A stretch of 61,767 bases of DNA. It comes from Pseudomonas sp. NBRC 111124 (GTDB taxonomy: Bacteria > Pseudomonadota > Gammaproteobacteria > Pseudomonadales > Pseudomonadaceae). Shown here piece by piece: positions 1 through 9,383 of the stretch. Positions within the stretch are counted from its first letter, which is position 1; each line of letters starts with the position of its first letter. The notes beneath the pieces were generated by a model that saw nothing but the letters and a program-made list of their open reading frames with translations, was not told where the DNA came from and ran no database searches. The stretch lies in contig NZ_BCBA01000020.1 in assembly GCF_001320245.1 (NCBI RefSeq), positions 1 through 61,767 on the forward strand, written 5' to 3'. The translations under genes were made by a program, and so were the position numbers.

Positions 1-3000
1 ACGCCGAGCAAAAAACCGGGACTGGAAAGCACTGCCCCTGTCTTGATCGAACGATACACCTACGCTCTGTACGACGCGTTGCCCGACGCCACACGCCCGC
101 ATGGCGTTACCGATCAATGGCTTGTGCTGACCCAGCAGACGTTGCATGAACAAACCAGCGAGGGAGAACGCTTACTGCACAGCACCGACAAGGACATCTA
201 CAAGGACAAAAATTCGCCCTATCTGTATGGTCGCCAGGCCTACGAAGAACAAACGTTCTACCCAGTCGACGCGCCTGCGGGCACCTTGCGCAACCTGCTC
301 AAGCAACTGACCACCCGCACGGATTGGTCTTACCTGCCACGCGATGCAAGAAAGCCGTACGCCGATTACGGCGTCACCGAGACGATCAAAGGTTTCGAGC
401 TTAGCGAACGCAAACAGACGCGCTACCTGTCCGCAGTGTCCGGCGCTGTCAGCTCGAGCGAAGATCTGCATCACACGCAGACGATCTACGAATATGACGG
501 CCTGAACCGCCCGACGAAGGCAACCGTGGCCCCCACGGGCAACACGGCCGTGCGCAGCTATGACTACCATTTTGCACAAACTGCCGGCGCAGGCTTGACC
601 CAGACCACCACGGACGCCAAGGGCGTGGTCATTCGCACGGTGTTCAATGGCGCCAACCAGGTCGTGGAACAATGGCGCGAAACCAGCGACCCAGAAAACC
701 CGACGCGACGTCTACCCCAGTTGCAAACCTACCGGGCGAGTTACAACGCACTGGGCCAACGGATTGAGGAAACCTCCTTCGACCATGGCGATGGCTTTGA
801 AGGGCAGCAGTTGTCACTGACCACTCTGTTCGACTACGGCCCCTGGGGTGAACTGACAAAAACTACCTACACTGACGAGACTTGCCAGCACAGTGCTTAC
901 CTCCCGCTGAGCAAGGTCGATGACAACGATCGTTTCCTTTACGACTACACCGCAACCTGGCAGACCAGCCCAGACGCCCCCGACTTACGGCTCAATCACC
1001 AGGTCAGTCAGGAAAACCTGTTCAACAAACCCGTTCAGGTGAAGTACCTGGGGCCAGCCAAGGAAGCGCTCGATCGTTACGATTTCTTCTATGACGGCAT
1101 TGGCCGCTGCACGCGCGAGGAGAGCCGGGTACGTGAACCCGACGCGGCCAGCAAGGCCGAGTTGCTGCGCACCACACGCTTTGAATATGACGCCTATAAC
1201 CGTATCACCAGAACCGTACGGCCGAACCAGACCGCCCTGAGCCGCAAGTTTGCCGCCCATGCCGCCGAGGAGTTGACCGAGGAACTGCGCCTGCACGCCG
1301 CAGGCGACAAGCAAGGTACGGTAGTCTGCCAGCGCGAATACGACGACCTCAGTCGCCTGAAAAGCCTGGTGGCTGGGCCGCGCAGCGAGCGTTACACTTA
1401 CGGCGATAAAGATGATCAGATGGTGCCTTCCCGGCGCACGACCAGACTGCGGACATTTGACTACGAGTACTTGCTGGACCTGACCAGCACGCCAAGCGCC
1501 GTCACTGCGGGTGGGAAGCGCAGCGCATTCAAATTCGATCCCACCAGTGCTGCACTCAACAACGCCGTCAACGATCAAGGCAAACGCAAGTACGACTACA
1601 CCGACCAGGGCTACCTGCTCCGCGAGGAATGGGCGGACGACCAGACGACGGACACCTACCACCGCGATTATCGCAATTCGCTGCAAGGCCGCACCTTCGC
1701 GCTGGACGACAGCAATGGCATGCAGACGCGCCACGGCTATGACCGTCACGGACGCCTGGCATGGACTACCCAGGGCCGACTGCGCGCCGATTTCACCTAC
1801 GACAACAACGGCCGCGTGCAATTTACCTGTACGCGCGACCTTGACAGCGACTACAAGCTGCAGTGCGAGCAGCAGTATGACAGCCGCGGCCGGGAAGAAA
1901 CTCGAATTCTAACGCTGTTCAAGAGCGAAACACCCGGCGAACTGAAGATCCTCAAGCAACACTGGCGTGACGACGGCGTGCTGCACAGCCGGTCCCTCTG
2001 GCGTGAGGACCAGCGACTGCTGCTGGAGACGTTTAGCTATGACGAGCTGGACCGGCTTATCGGCTATGTCTGCGAAAGCGAAACGGGTGACTACCCACGC
2101 AATGCCAAAGGCAGCCAGATCACGCAACAGTCCTATATTTATGACGATGTCGACAACCTGATCTACAGCCGTACCGACTTCGCTGACGGCACTGCGGACA
2201 AGGCGCACTTCATCTGTGAAGGGTTCCAGCTGAAGAACGCCACCCATTCCCATGCCGACTACCTGCCTTCGATGGATTTCGCCTACGACGATGATGGCCA
2301 CATGCTCAACGATGAGTGGGGGCACAGGCTGCGTTATGACGAATCTGGCCGCTTGCAGGAAGTGCGTAGCCAGGACGACAAGCAATTGCTGCTGACCTAC
2401 CGCTACGATGGCCATGGCCACCTGATCGGCGTGAAAGCGACCGACGAGGATGAAGTGCTGCGGCGCTATCAGGGCAACCGGCTGGTCTGTACCCGGGCAG
2501 GTGCAACCGACCTCTATTACCTGCACGATGGCGAGCGCCCACTGGGCCTGCAACACGGCAAGGCACCTGCCTCGCCGCGCCTGTTCTGGACCAACATGAC
2601 GAACAGCGTGATCGCCGAGAGTGCACAGGGCGACCTGGAGAATGCCCAGTACACCGCTTTTGGCGAAACCCCGGAGTCGCTTGCATTGACCGGGCTGCTG
2701 GCCTTCAACGGTGAAGCCCGCGAACGGGCGATGGGCTGGTACCTGCTGGGCCGCGGTTATCGGGCCTACAACCCTGGCCTGATGCGCTTCCACAGCCCTG
2801 ATGGGCTTGATCCGGAAGACGTCGGCATCAACCCGTACCTGTACTGCAACGGCAACCCGGTCATGTGGCGTGACCCTACCGGGCATGCCGCCAGCCCCAT
2901 GGCGCCTCCCGATCAATCGGCAAGCAAGCGCAAAAAGCCGAGCAAGACAGCTGCCTGGATCACGCTTGGTGTGTCAGTAGCCTTCGCCATCATTGCCGTT

Positions 3001-3735
3001 GCCTCTTTCGGGGTATTCGCGGTCGGGGCAGCCGCCACAGTGAATGCAGGGATCGCCCTGAGCGCTAAAACCACCGCGTGGCTGGTGGTGGGAACTGCCG
3101 GCTCTGTCACGACGATCGGTGGCCTGGGTACTCAGGTTGCAGGGGTGCTGGAGGACGATCCGGAAAAGAGCACATTACTGACGGCAATTGGTGGTGGGCT
3201 GGCGAACTTAGGGTCTTTGATGGCGGGTGTGGCTGCGTTTAATGGCGCCGCTAGCTTGACCAGAGATATTGTCAAGTTCGCATCAGATAATCCCGCAAAC
3301 TACCTTATTGTAAAGTTCGTAAATGGGCTCGGCTTTGGCCGATATAAGGCAATGGCAATGAAAGGAATGGCAGCGGACGCGCCAGGGGCAACTGGCCCTC
3401 AAGGACCACCTGGTCAGCCTGGAGCACCAGGGGTACCTGGTCAACCTGGAGCACCAGGGGTACCTGGTCAACCTGGAGCACCAGGGGTACCTGGTCAGCC
3501 TGGAGTCCCTGGGGAGCGAGGGGCCAGAGGAAGAAGTGGCGTCGTCGACTACAACGCTATCAATACGCAAATCCACAACGAAGTGCGAAAGCAATTGGCC
3601 TCACAAAATCCAACGGAAACACCAAACAACGACCCCCAAGGCAGTGGAAGATTCCCCAAGGCACACTTGGAATGGAGCATAAGTGGAGGGAGATTTAATC
3701 CAGGTTTGGCCTCGCACATGTACACCGAGAAATAA
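1..3735 (+). CDS. RHS/YD-repeat protein, 5' end outside the window, with collagen-like C-terminal tip
   Basis: The reading frame is open from base 1, so the true start lies upstream; the TTG at 43 is only the first start-like codon inside. Many YD-type repeats (for example YDELDRL, YDESGRL) lead to an RHS-associated core ending in the motif DPTGH at nt 2872-2886. RHS proteins form hollow beta-cocoons that carry a variable C-terminal tip, often a toxin. Here about 283 residues follow the core: a Lys-rich linker, three hydrophobic segments (about nt 2947-3045, 3070-3150, 3176-3240), an AT-richer stretch, 17 Gly-X-Y triplets (nt 3385-3537) and a polar tail. I recognise no toxin domain, and no immunity-like gene follows. 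It could belong to the TcC class or be a contact-dependent RHS effector; the missing N-terminus would decide. Confidence 0.9.
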   Translation, partial: TPSKKPGLESTAPVLIERYTYALYDALPDATRPHGVTDQWLVLTQQTLHEQTSEGERLLHSTDKDIYKDKNSPYLYGRQAYEEQTFYPVDAPAGTLRNLLKQLTTRTDWSYLPRDARKPYADYGVTETIKGFELSERKQTRYLSAVSGAVSSSEDLHHTQTIYEYDGLNRPTKATVAPTGNTAVRSYDYHFAQTAGAGLTQTTTDAKGVVIRTVFNGANQVVEQWRETSDPENPTRRLPQLQTYRASYNALGQRIEETSFDHGDGFEGQQLSLTTLFDYGPWGELTKTTYTDETCQHSAYLPLSKVDDNDRFLYDYTATWQTSPDAPDLRLNHQVSQENLFNKPVQVKYLGPAKEALDRYDFFYDGIGRCTREESRVREPDAASKAELLRTTRFEYDAYNRITRTVRPNQTALSRKFAAHAAEELTEELRLHAAGDKQGTVVCQREYDDLSRLKSLVAGPRSERYTYGDKDDQMVPSRRTTRLRTFDYEYLLDLTSTPSAVTAGGKRSAFKFDPTSAALNNAVNDQGKRKYDYTDQGYLLREEWADDQTTDTYHRDYRNSLQGRTFALDDSNGMQTRHGYDRHGRLAWTTQGRLRADFTYDNNGRVQFTCTRDLDSDYKLQCEQQYDSRGREETRILTLFKSETPGELKILKQHWRDDGVLHSRSLWREDQRLLLETFSYDELDRLIGYVCESETGDYPRNAKGSQITQQSYIYDDVDNLIYSRTDFADGTADKAHFICEGFQLKNATHSHADYLPSMDFAYDDDGHMLNDEWGHRLRYDESGRLQEVRSQDDKQLLLTYRYDGHGHLIGVKATDEDEVLRRYQGNRLVCTRAGATDLYYLHDGERPLGLQHGKAPASPRLFWTNMTNSVIAESAQGDLENAQYTAFGETPESLALTGLLAFNGEARERAMGWYLLGRGYRAYNPGLMRFHSPDGLDPEDVGINPYLYCNGNPVMWRDPTGHAASPMAPPDQSASKRKKPSKTAAWITLGVSVAFAIIAVASFGVFAVGAAATVNAGIALSAKTTAWLVVGTAGSVTTIGGLGTQVAGVLEDDPEKSTLLTAIGGGLANLGSLMAGVAAFNGAASLTRDIVKFASDNPANYLIVKFVNGLGFGRYKAMAMKGMAADAPGATGPQGPPGQPGAPGVPGQPGAPGVPGQPGAPGVPGQPGVPGERGARGRSGVVDYNAINTQIHNEVRKQLASQNPTETPNNDPQGSGRFPKAHLEWSISGGRFNPGLASHMYTEK
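3412..3519 (+). repeat. 27-bp tandem repeat encoding Gly-X-Y triplets
   Basis: Three near-identical 27-bp units (3412-3438, 3439-3465, 3466-3492) are followed by a diverged fourth. Each encodes GQPGAPGVP. The first two full units differ at one synonymous base (cag/caa), which suggests recent slippage or unequal crossing-over. The unit is a multiple of three, so copy-number change keeps the frame. Confidence 0.95.
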
Positions 3736-3746
3736 AGTTCCATAGC

Positions 3747-3780
3747 CCAATTACTCTCGCTGCCCGGCGAGAGTAATTGG
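3747..3780 (+). terminator. Hairpin after the RHS gene
   Basis: A perfect 14-bp stem (3747-3760 with 3767-3780) closes a 6-nt loop, starting 11 nt after the RHS stop. The T-tract after it is poor, so it may act as a weak terminator or as an mRNA 3'-end stabiliser. Confidence 0.7.
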
Positions 3781-3976
3781 TTGCCATGTTACCCTTCCCA
3801 ACACCTCTTACCTATCGAGATATCGTACAAGCCTCCAGATATCTCCTACATCCCCTCCTCCATCTTCTCCTTAATCTCACGCGCTCACCGCTCATATCCC
3901 CGGCCCTCCCGGCCCCGGCCTTGAGCCAACACCTGCGCGCGGTGGCCCGCCACCCAGTAGATAATCGAGAATCCCT

Positions 3977-6484
3977 ATGTGTCCTCTCCCCCGGCGCTGG
4001 CGGGGCATCACGCCCTTGCTCGCCCTCGGTGGCAGCTACCTGGCAGCGCCTGCCTGCCTGGCACTGGCCAACGAGCCCCCGCTGCAATTCCAATCCGGCT
4101 TCCTGCACCAGTCCAGCGGCCACGCCGCCGGCAGCGCCGCCCCTGCCCTGCGCGCGCTGGCAAACGAGCAACGCCTGGCCCCCGGGCGTTATCGCGTGGA
4201 GGTCCGCGTCAACCTGGCCCCCGCTGGCGAACACGACATCGAATTCCTGCAACGCAAAGGCCAGCCAACACTGAGCCCGTGCCTGGCGCCGAGCCTGCTG
4301 TTCAGCCTGGGGTTGCGCGAGCGCAGCCTGGCCGAACCGGCAATGGCCAAGGCACCGTGCATTGACCTGCCCGCCCTGGTGGAGGGCGCCCAGGTGGAGT
4401 TCGATTCGAGCCGCCTGCGACTGGACCTGTCCATTCCACAGGCCGCGCTGCAGCGGGACAAGGCCGGCAGTGTCGCCCCGGACCAGTGGGAGCGCGGCAT
4501 CGATGCCGCATTCGTCAATTACCAGGCTTCGGCCATGCACAGCAGCCAGCGCGACGGGCGCAGCCGTAGCCAGCACGACCTGCTGCTCAACAGCGGCCTT
4601 AACCTGGCCGGCTGGCGTCTGCGCAGCAGCCAGAGCCTGCGCGAGGATGGCCAGGGGCATCAGCGCTGGCGCCACAGCAATACCTACGCCCAGACCGACC
4701 TGCCCGCCGCCTGGGGCACGCTAACCCTGGGCGAGACCTTCAGCAATGGCGAGGTGTTTCGCAGCCAGCCCATCAAAGGCCTGCAACTGGCCTCCGACCT
4801 CGGCATGCTGCCCGACACCCTGCAAAGCTATGCCCCGGTGATCCGCGGCGTGGCCCAGAGCCGTGCCAAGCTCGAGGTGCTGCAGAACGGCTTCCCCATC
4901 TACAGCACCTACGTCGCCGCCGGCCCCTATGAAATCGACGACCTTAGTGTCGGTGGCGGCAGCGGCGAACTGGAAGTGGTGTTGACCGAGGCCGATGGCC
5001 AGGTACGCCGCTTCACCCAACCCTATTCGACCCTGAGCAACCTGCTGCGCGACGGCATCTGGCGCTACAACCTCGCAGCCGGGCGCTACAACAGCGCCAA
5101 CGGTGACGAAACGCCCCAGCTGCTGCAGGGCACCTTGGCGCGCGGCATCGGCTGGAGCAGCACGCTCTATGGCGGCGTACTGACCAGCGACGATTACCGC
5201 GCCAATGCCCTGGGGCTGGGCAAGGACTTTGGCGCGGCCGGCGCATTGTCGTTCGATGTCACCCATGCCCGTAGCGACCTGGGCGCGGCACTTGGCCAGG
5301 TCAGCGGCAACAGTTACGCCGCCCGTTATGGCAAGGCATTCCCTACCCGAACCCACCTGCGTTTTGCCGGCTATCGCTACTCCACCGAGGGCTTTCGCGA
5401 CTTTGACGAAGCCGTGGCGCAACGGCAAAACGACGACCACTGGCAAGGCAGCCGGCGCAGCCGCCTGGAAGCCTCGATCTACCAGCAAGTAGGCCGCAGC
5501 AGCTCGCTCAGCTTCAACCTGAGCCAGGATGACTACTGGCAAAGCCAGCGTCAGCGCCGTCAATACCAGTTCTACTTCAGCACCCATCACAAAGGTATCA
5601 GCTACAGCCTGTTCGCCTCGCAGTCGCTGAACAAGACCCACGAAAACGACCGCATGCTCGGCCTCAGTGTGTCCTTCCCCCTGGATTTCGGCCTGGGCAG
5701 CAGCGTCACCCTCGACGCCCAGCAACAGGCAGGGCGATTCAGTCAGCGCGCCAGCCTCAGCGGCGGCGCATTGGACAACCGCCTCAATTATCGGGCGGCT
5801 GTGGCCCACGATGGCCAGCAGAACAAGAGCGCCGAGCTATCGGCCGGCTACCTGACCGCACACGCCAACTTCGGTGCCGGCTATTTTGAAGGCAACGAGC
5901 ACCGCAGCCTGTCGGTCAACGCCAGCGGCTCTGCATTGGCGCACCGTGATGGCCTGGTGTTCAGCCCCAGTTTCGGCGAGACCAACGCGTTGGTCCATGT
6001 GCCCGACACCCCCGGCGTGGGCATGGAAAACGCAACCGCAGCACGCACCAACGCGAAGGGTTATGCCCTGGCACCGCACCTGCAGCCCTATCGGGTCAAC
6101 CGCCTGACACTCACCACCGACCAGCTCGAACCGGACGTGGAAATCGACAACGGCACGGCCCAGGCGATACCGCGACGAGGCGCGATCGTGCAGCGCACGT
6201 TCACCGCACGTCGCGTTGCGCGGCTGGTACTGACCCTGCTGAACACCGATGGCAAGCCATTGCCTTTCGGCACCCAGGTCAAGGACACCCAGGGCAAGAC
6301 GCTGGCGGTGGTGGGACAAGGCGGTCAGGCGTTGGTGGCTACCGATGCAACCAGCCAAGTGCTGAGCGTGCGATGGGGCGAGCAACCGGCCGAGCAATGC
6401 CAGTTGCCGATCAAGCCTGCCGCCATGCGTCAGCAGCAGGGCTTCTACCTGCAAACCCTGACCTGCCCCGCCACTGAGGCCTGA
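3977..6484 (+). CDS. Outer-membrane fimbrial usher (FimD/PapC family)
   Basis: At 835 aa it is the usual usher length. Residues 1-30 form a signal peptide (basic start, hydrophobic core, LALA). The N-terminal domain begins with FQSGFL. The middle is a beta-barrel/plug region with usher hallmarks such as SDLGMLPDTLQSYAPVIRG. The C-terminal domain ends with a Cys pair (EQCQLP and LTC). Ushers secrete and assemble chaperone-delivered pilins. The adhesin-like gene follows after 33 nt, so the two form an operon. No chaperone or pilin gene lies upstream: 3781-3976 shows no credible coding, and the next gene is the RHS gene. The ribosome site ahead of the ATG is weak. Confidence 0.92.
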   Translation: MCPLPRRWRGITPLLALGGSYLAAPACLALANEPPLQFQSGFLHQSSGHAAGSAAPALRALANEQRLAPGRYRVEVRVNLAPAGEHDIEFLQRKGQPTLSPCLAPSLLFSLGLRERSLAEPAMAKAPCIDLPALVEGAQVEFDSSRLRLDLSIPQAALQRDKAGSVAPDQWERGIDAAFVNYQASAMHSSQRDGRSRSQHDLLLNSGLNLAGWRLRSSQSLREDGQGHQRWRHSNTYAQTDLPAAWGTLTLGETFSNGEVFRSQPIKGLQLASDLGMLPDTLQSYAPVIRGVAQSRAKLEVLQNGFPIYSTYVAAGPYEIDDLSVGGGSGELEVVLTEADGQVRRFTQPYSTLSNLLRDGIWRYNLAAGRYNSANGDETPQLLQGTLARGIGWSSTLYGGVLTSDDYRANALGLGKDFGAAGALSFDVTHARSDLGAALGQVSGNSYAARYGKAFPTRTHLRFAGYRYSTEGFRDFDEAVAQRQNDDHWQGSRRSRLEASIYQQVGRSSSLSFNLSQDDYWQSQRQRRQYQFYFSTHHKGISYSLFASQSLNKTHENDRMLGLSVSFPLDFGLGSSVTLDAQQQAGRFSQRASLSGGALDNRLNYRAAVAHDGQQNKSAELSAGYLTAHANFGAGYFEGNEHRSLSVNASGSALAHRDGLVFSPSFGETNALVHVPDTPGVGMENATAARTNAKGYALAPHLQPYRVNRLTLTTDQLEPDVEIDNGTAQAIPRRGAIVQRTFTARRVARLVLTLLNTDGKPLPFGTQVKDTQGKTLAVVGQGGQALVATDATSQVLSVRWGEQPAEQCQLPIKPAAMRQQQGFYLQTLTCPATEA

Positions 6485-6517
6485 CGGCTCAATCCTGCCC
6501 AACAACGGAACCTATAC

Positions 6518-7597
6518 ATGCGACCTCAACGATACCTGCCAAGCCTGTTGGCCTTGGGCCTGGCCCTTGGCGTACAGCTCATCAGCCCATCGCAGGCCCA
6601 TGCCATTACAGGCTGTACCTGGCAAGGGGCGAGCGGCCCGGTGAGCCACAGTGTCAACCTAGGCGATTTCTGGGTGCCCAGGGACGCCGCGGTCGGCACT
6701 ATCATCGGCTCCCGCGACCGCCTGGTCAGCAAAGACCCTTTGAACCGCGAAATCCGCTGCGACAACGACGGCATCGGCGTACTGACGTTCCAGATGGCCG
6801 CCACCTTACCCGTGCATGGGGCACCGCTGCCGCCGATCAACGGCTGGGACGTCACTGGCAAAGTAATGGAAACCGGCATTCATGGGGTCGGCCTGTACAT
6901 CCGCCTCAACCACCCTTACACCGGTGCCAACAACGGCTTTCGCCCCGTCGACGATGTGGCCATTCCCTATGAAGGGCGCAATACGGTAAACATCTCGCCA
7001 ACACCGCTGCTGGTAAACGACTTGAATGCCAATTACTACCTGATCAAGACCGGCCCCATACCGGCAGGCCACACCCGATTCAACACGCAAGCGGCAACAG
7101 GCACCATCACCGACCTGGGTTCGGCACTGCGATTGAGCGTGGGGGCAGGGGTGAACCAGGCGCAATGCACCCTGAAGGCCGATGCGGTGAGCGACAACCC
7201 CGTTCTTTTGGGCAGCCACGATGCAGCCATCTTCACCAAGCCCGGTGATACCTCGCCGCCGGTCAACTTCCATATCACGCTGAGCGACTGCGAAGATGAC
7301 CCGGCGGGCAGCGTGGCGCGCGCGCACATTCGCCTCGAAGGTGCACTGGGTTCAACTGTGATCGACCCCAGCCTGGGGCTGTTCAGCCTCAGCGACAGCA
7401 CTCCGGCACCCGGCATTGCCATCCAGCTACTGCGCAGTGACAGCTCACCCATGACCCTTGAGCAGGACGAGCCGGTAACTTGGCTGACTATTGGCAACAC
7501 CCGCCTGGACTTCAAGGCTCGTTACTACCAGATTGGCCCAAAGGTGTCGGCAGGGACTGCCAGCGGGGCACTGAATTTCACCATCAGCTACCGCTGA
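6518..7597 (+). CDS. Fimbrial tip adhesin/minor pilin
   Basis: The 359-aa protein has a signal peptide (residues 1-28, ending AHA), an N-terminal lectin-like region with Cys residues, and a C-terminal pilin domain. That domain starts near the CTLKAD segment, has a paired Cys in LSDCED, and ends in the alternating pattern GALNFTISYR, which resembles the donor-strand/chaperone zipper of fimbrial subunits. Two-domain architecture and position after the usher suggest a tip adhesin; its receptor cannot be read from sequence. It is probably co-transcribed with the usher and ends at the shared terminator at 7657-7692. Confidence 0.85.
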   Translation: MRPQRYLPSLLALGLALGVQLISPSQAHAITGCTWQGASGPVSHSVNLGDFWVPRDAAVGTIIGSRDRLVSKDPLNREIRCDNDGIGVLTFQMAATLPVHGAPLPPINGWDVTGKVMETGIHGVGLYIRLNHPYTGANNGFRPVDDVAIPYEGRNTVNISPTPLLVNDLNANYYLIKTGPIPAGHTRFNTQAATGTITDLGSALRLSVGAGVNQAQCTLKADAVSDNPVLLGSHDAAIFTKPGDTSPPVNFHITLSDCEDDPAGSVARAHIRLEGALGSTVIDPSLGLFSLSDSTPAPGIAIQLLRSDSSPMTLEQDEPVTWLTIGNTRLDFKARYYQIGPKVSAGTASGALNFTISYR

Positions 7598-7656
7598 TGC
7601 CCCTTGCCACGGGCGCAGGACGCGCCCGCTGAGGCCTGGAAAAGCCAAACGACGAA

Positions 7657-7692
7657 AACGCAAAAAGGAACCCTAAGGTCCCTTTTTGCGTT
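7657..7692. terminator. Bidirectional intrinsic terminator between adhesin gene and tRNA operon
   Basis: A 16-bp stem with one mismatch (AACGCAAAAAGG...CCTTTTTGCGTT) and a 4-nt loop, with T-runs usable on both strands. It ends the fimbrial operon (+) and the tRNA transcript (-). Confidence 0.85.
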
Positions 7693-7699
7693 ACATGTT

Positions 7700-7775
<76 letters not shown>

Positions 7776-7861
7776 AATTTGAAGCTTTACCGCTAATCGG
7801 CGTGAAGCGCCTTGACGACCCTCACCACCACTGCACCGTGCGAACGCCACAGTATTTAAAC

Positions 7862-7937
<76 letters not shown>

Positions 7938-7940
7938 ATT

Positions 7941-8016
7941 TGGCGTCCCCTAGGGGACTCGAACCCCTGTTACCGCCGTGAAAGGGCGGTGTCCTAGGCC
8001 ACTAGACGAAGGGGAC
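7941..8016 (-). tRNA. tRNA-Glu(TTC), second Glu copy
   Basis: 76 nt including CCA. The acceptor GTCCCCT pairs with AGGGGAC; anticodon TTC sits in CCTTTCACG. Identical to the copy at 8189. Confidence 0.97.
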
Positions 8017-8108
8017 ACACAACACTTTTCAGTGCACCAGCACCCGAACCTCACGATTCAGACTGGATTTTTATTTCCTGCCCCGCCGTTAAGCGTTGCC
8101 GGAGAATT

Positions 8109-8184
<76 letters not shown>

Positions 8185-8188
8185 AATT

Positions 8189-8264
8189 TGGCGTCCCCTA
8201 GGGGACTCGAACCCCTGTTACCGCCGTGAAAGGGCGGTGTCCTAGGCCACTAGACGAAGGGGAC
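8189..8264 (-). tRNA. tRNA-Glu(TTC), first gene of the operon
   Basis: 76 nt including CCA, anticodon TTC. It is the promoter-proximal gene of the Glu-Gly-Glu-Gly-Gly operon. Confidence 0.97.
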
Positions 8265-8338
8265 ACGCTGCTGGCATTGCTGCCTGCTTTCACTCCCTGC
8301 CGCGTTTCGCTGTGTGCTTTACGCTGCAAGTGGCGCGC

Positions 8339-8367
8339 ATTCTATGGATGCTTCGAAGGGTCGTCAA
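8339..8367 (-). promoter_or_regulatory. Sigma-70 promoter of the tRNA operon
   Basis: On the minus strand: -35 TTGACG (8362-8367), 17-nt spacer, -10 TAGAAT (8339-8344), then the GC-rich discriminator GCGCGCC, which is typical of stringently controlled stable-RNA promoters. An AT-rich stretch (about 8375-8395) just upstream could act as an UP element. Confidence 0.88.
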
Positions 8368-8601
8368 CCCCTTTGTAGAAATTTATTTAAATCAATGACT
8401 TCGGCTCATATGGGAGGCGCCGCCAGGCGACGCCGAAGGATTGGCGTTGATTTCCTGACGCAGTCGTCGCAAAGTGCCATCACTTGAGGAAAGCGGCAAT
8501 CGGCCGACAAAGTGCAGCAAGGTGCCACGTCGGTCCCTTCGCGGGTAGCGGCCGCTACCACTACACTCTATTAAGCAAAACTTATTGATGAGGCGTTAAC
8601 G
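8368..8601. other. Intergenic region between tRNA promoter and hypothetical gene
   Basis: Together with 8265-8338 this is a 337-base gap. Besides the tRNA promoter I see no gene. A GC-rich inverted stretch near 8415-8440 and the leader of the 8602 gene are the only visible elements. Confidence 0.5.
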
Positions 8602-9369
8602 GTGACACCACTTCTGATCACTCTACTCATCGTGGCCGGTATCGCGTTGCTGATCGTGATCGGCTACCTCAACAACGTGGTCGAAAACAGTAAGCTCGAA
8701 CGCGCGCGGCTGAAAGTCGAACTCGCCGACCGGGTACGCCGTTGTGGCGAAATCACCGAGACCTTCCCGGGCCAGTTCATGACCCCGGCCCTCAAACTGT
8801 TGCTGGCGCGCCTGGAGCTGAACCTCAACCAGCGGCAACTGGCGCTGGACAAGAACAGCGCCCAACTCAAGGCGCGCATCGCCGAACTTCAGGGGCTGAT
8901 CGCTCAGGGCGAACGCATTCCGGTGAACAACCCGCCCTCCCCGATCCATACCGAGGCCAAGGCCAAGGATGTGCGCTTCCTGCTCGAAGCGCTGCATACC
9001 CAGGTCGTCAAGGGCAGCCAGGAAAACGTGTTGCAGACCAGCGAAGCCAAGCAGTGGGTCAAGGAGATCCGCCACATTCTGGTGCTGCTTCACATCGAGT
9101 TCTTCAACAACCTCGGCCAGCAGGCTCTGCAGCAGGAGCAGCCCGGCCAGGCGCGACTGGCCTTCGAGCGCGGCGTGCAGTACCTGCGCAAGCAGCCGGA
9201 GCCGAAGATGTATGAAGAGCAGCTTACCTATCTGGAGAAACTGCTGGCGCGGGCCAATGCCCAGGTGCTGGACAAGATGGAGCCGGCGGAAGGGGAGCAG
9301 AACGAACTGACCGAGGGCCTCAAGACCGATGAGGACGAGACCTGGAAGAAGCGGGTGATCTACGATTGA
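8602..9369 (+). CDS. Membrane-anchored coiled-coil protein of unknown function
   Basis: The 255-aa protein starts with GTG, preceded by a GAGG-type site. Residues 1-25 are a hydrophobic N-terminal anchor. Long charged helical segments follow (residues about 30-115 and 140-230, with heptad-like Leu/Gln/Lys), and the tail is acidic. The middle helical pair (residues about 165-225, with Leu/Gly/Ala spacing) could be a TPR-like hairpin, but I cannot assign a family. It stands alone, divergent from the tRNA operon and closed by a REP pair. Most likely it is a conserved Pseudomonas inner-membrane protein facing the cytoplasm. Confidence 0.75.
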   Translation: MTPLLITLLIVAGIALLIVIGYLNNVVENSKLERARLKVELADRVRRCGEITETFPGQFMTPALKLLLARLELNLNQRQLALDKNSAQLKARIAELQGLIAQGERIPVNNPPSPIHTEAKAKDVRFLLEALHTQVVKGSQENVLQTSEAKQWVKEIRHILVLLHIEFFNNLGQQALQQEQPGQARLAFERGVQYLRKQPEPKMYEEQLTYLEKLLARANAQVLDKMEPAEGEQNELTEGLKTDEDETWKKRVIYD

Positions 9370-9383
9370 GTTTTTAGCCTGTA

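Noticed and set aside
3412..3519. CRISPR-like direct repeats
   Set aside because: The 27-bp units are contiguous, without spacers, and lie in frame inside the RHS coding sequence.
3777..4274. 165-aa plus-strand ORF at the start of the usher gene
   Set aside because: It overlaps the usher in another frame, lacks a ribosome site, and is Pro/Ser-rich in the way GC-rich shadow frames are. Not an immunity gene or chaperone remnant that I can support.
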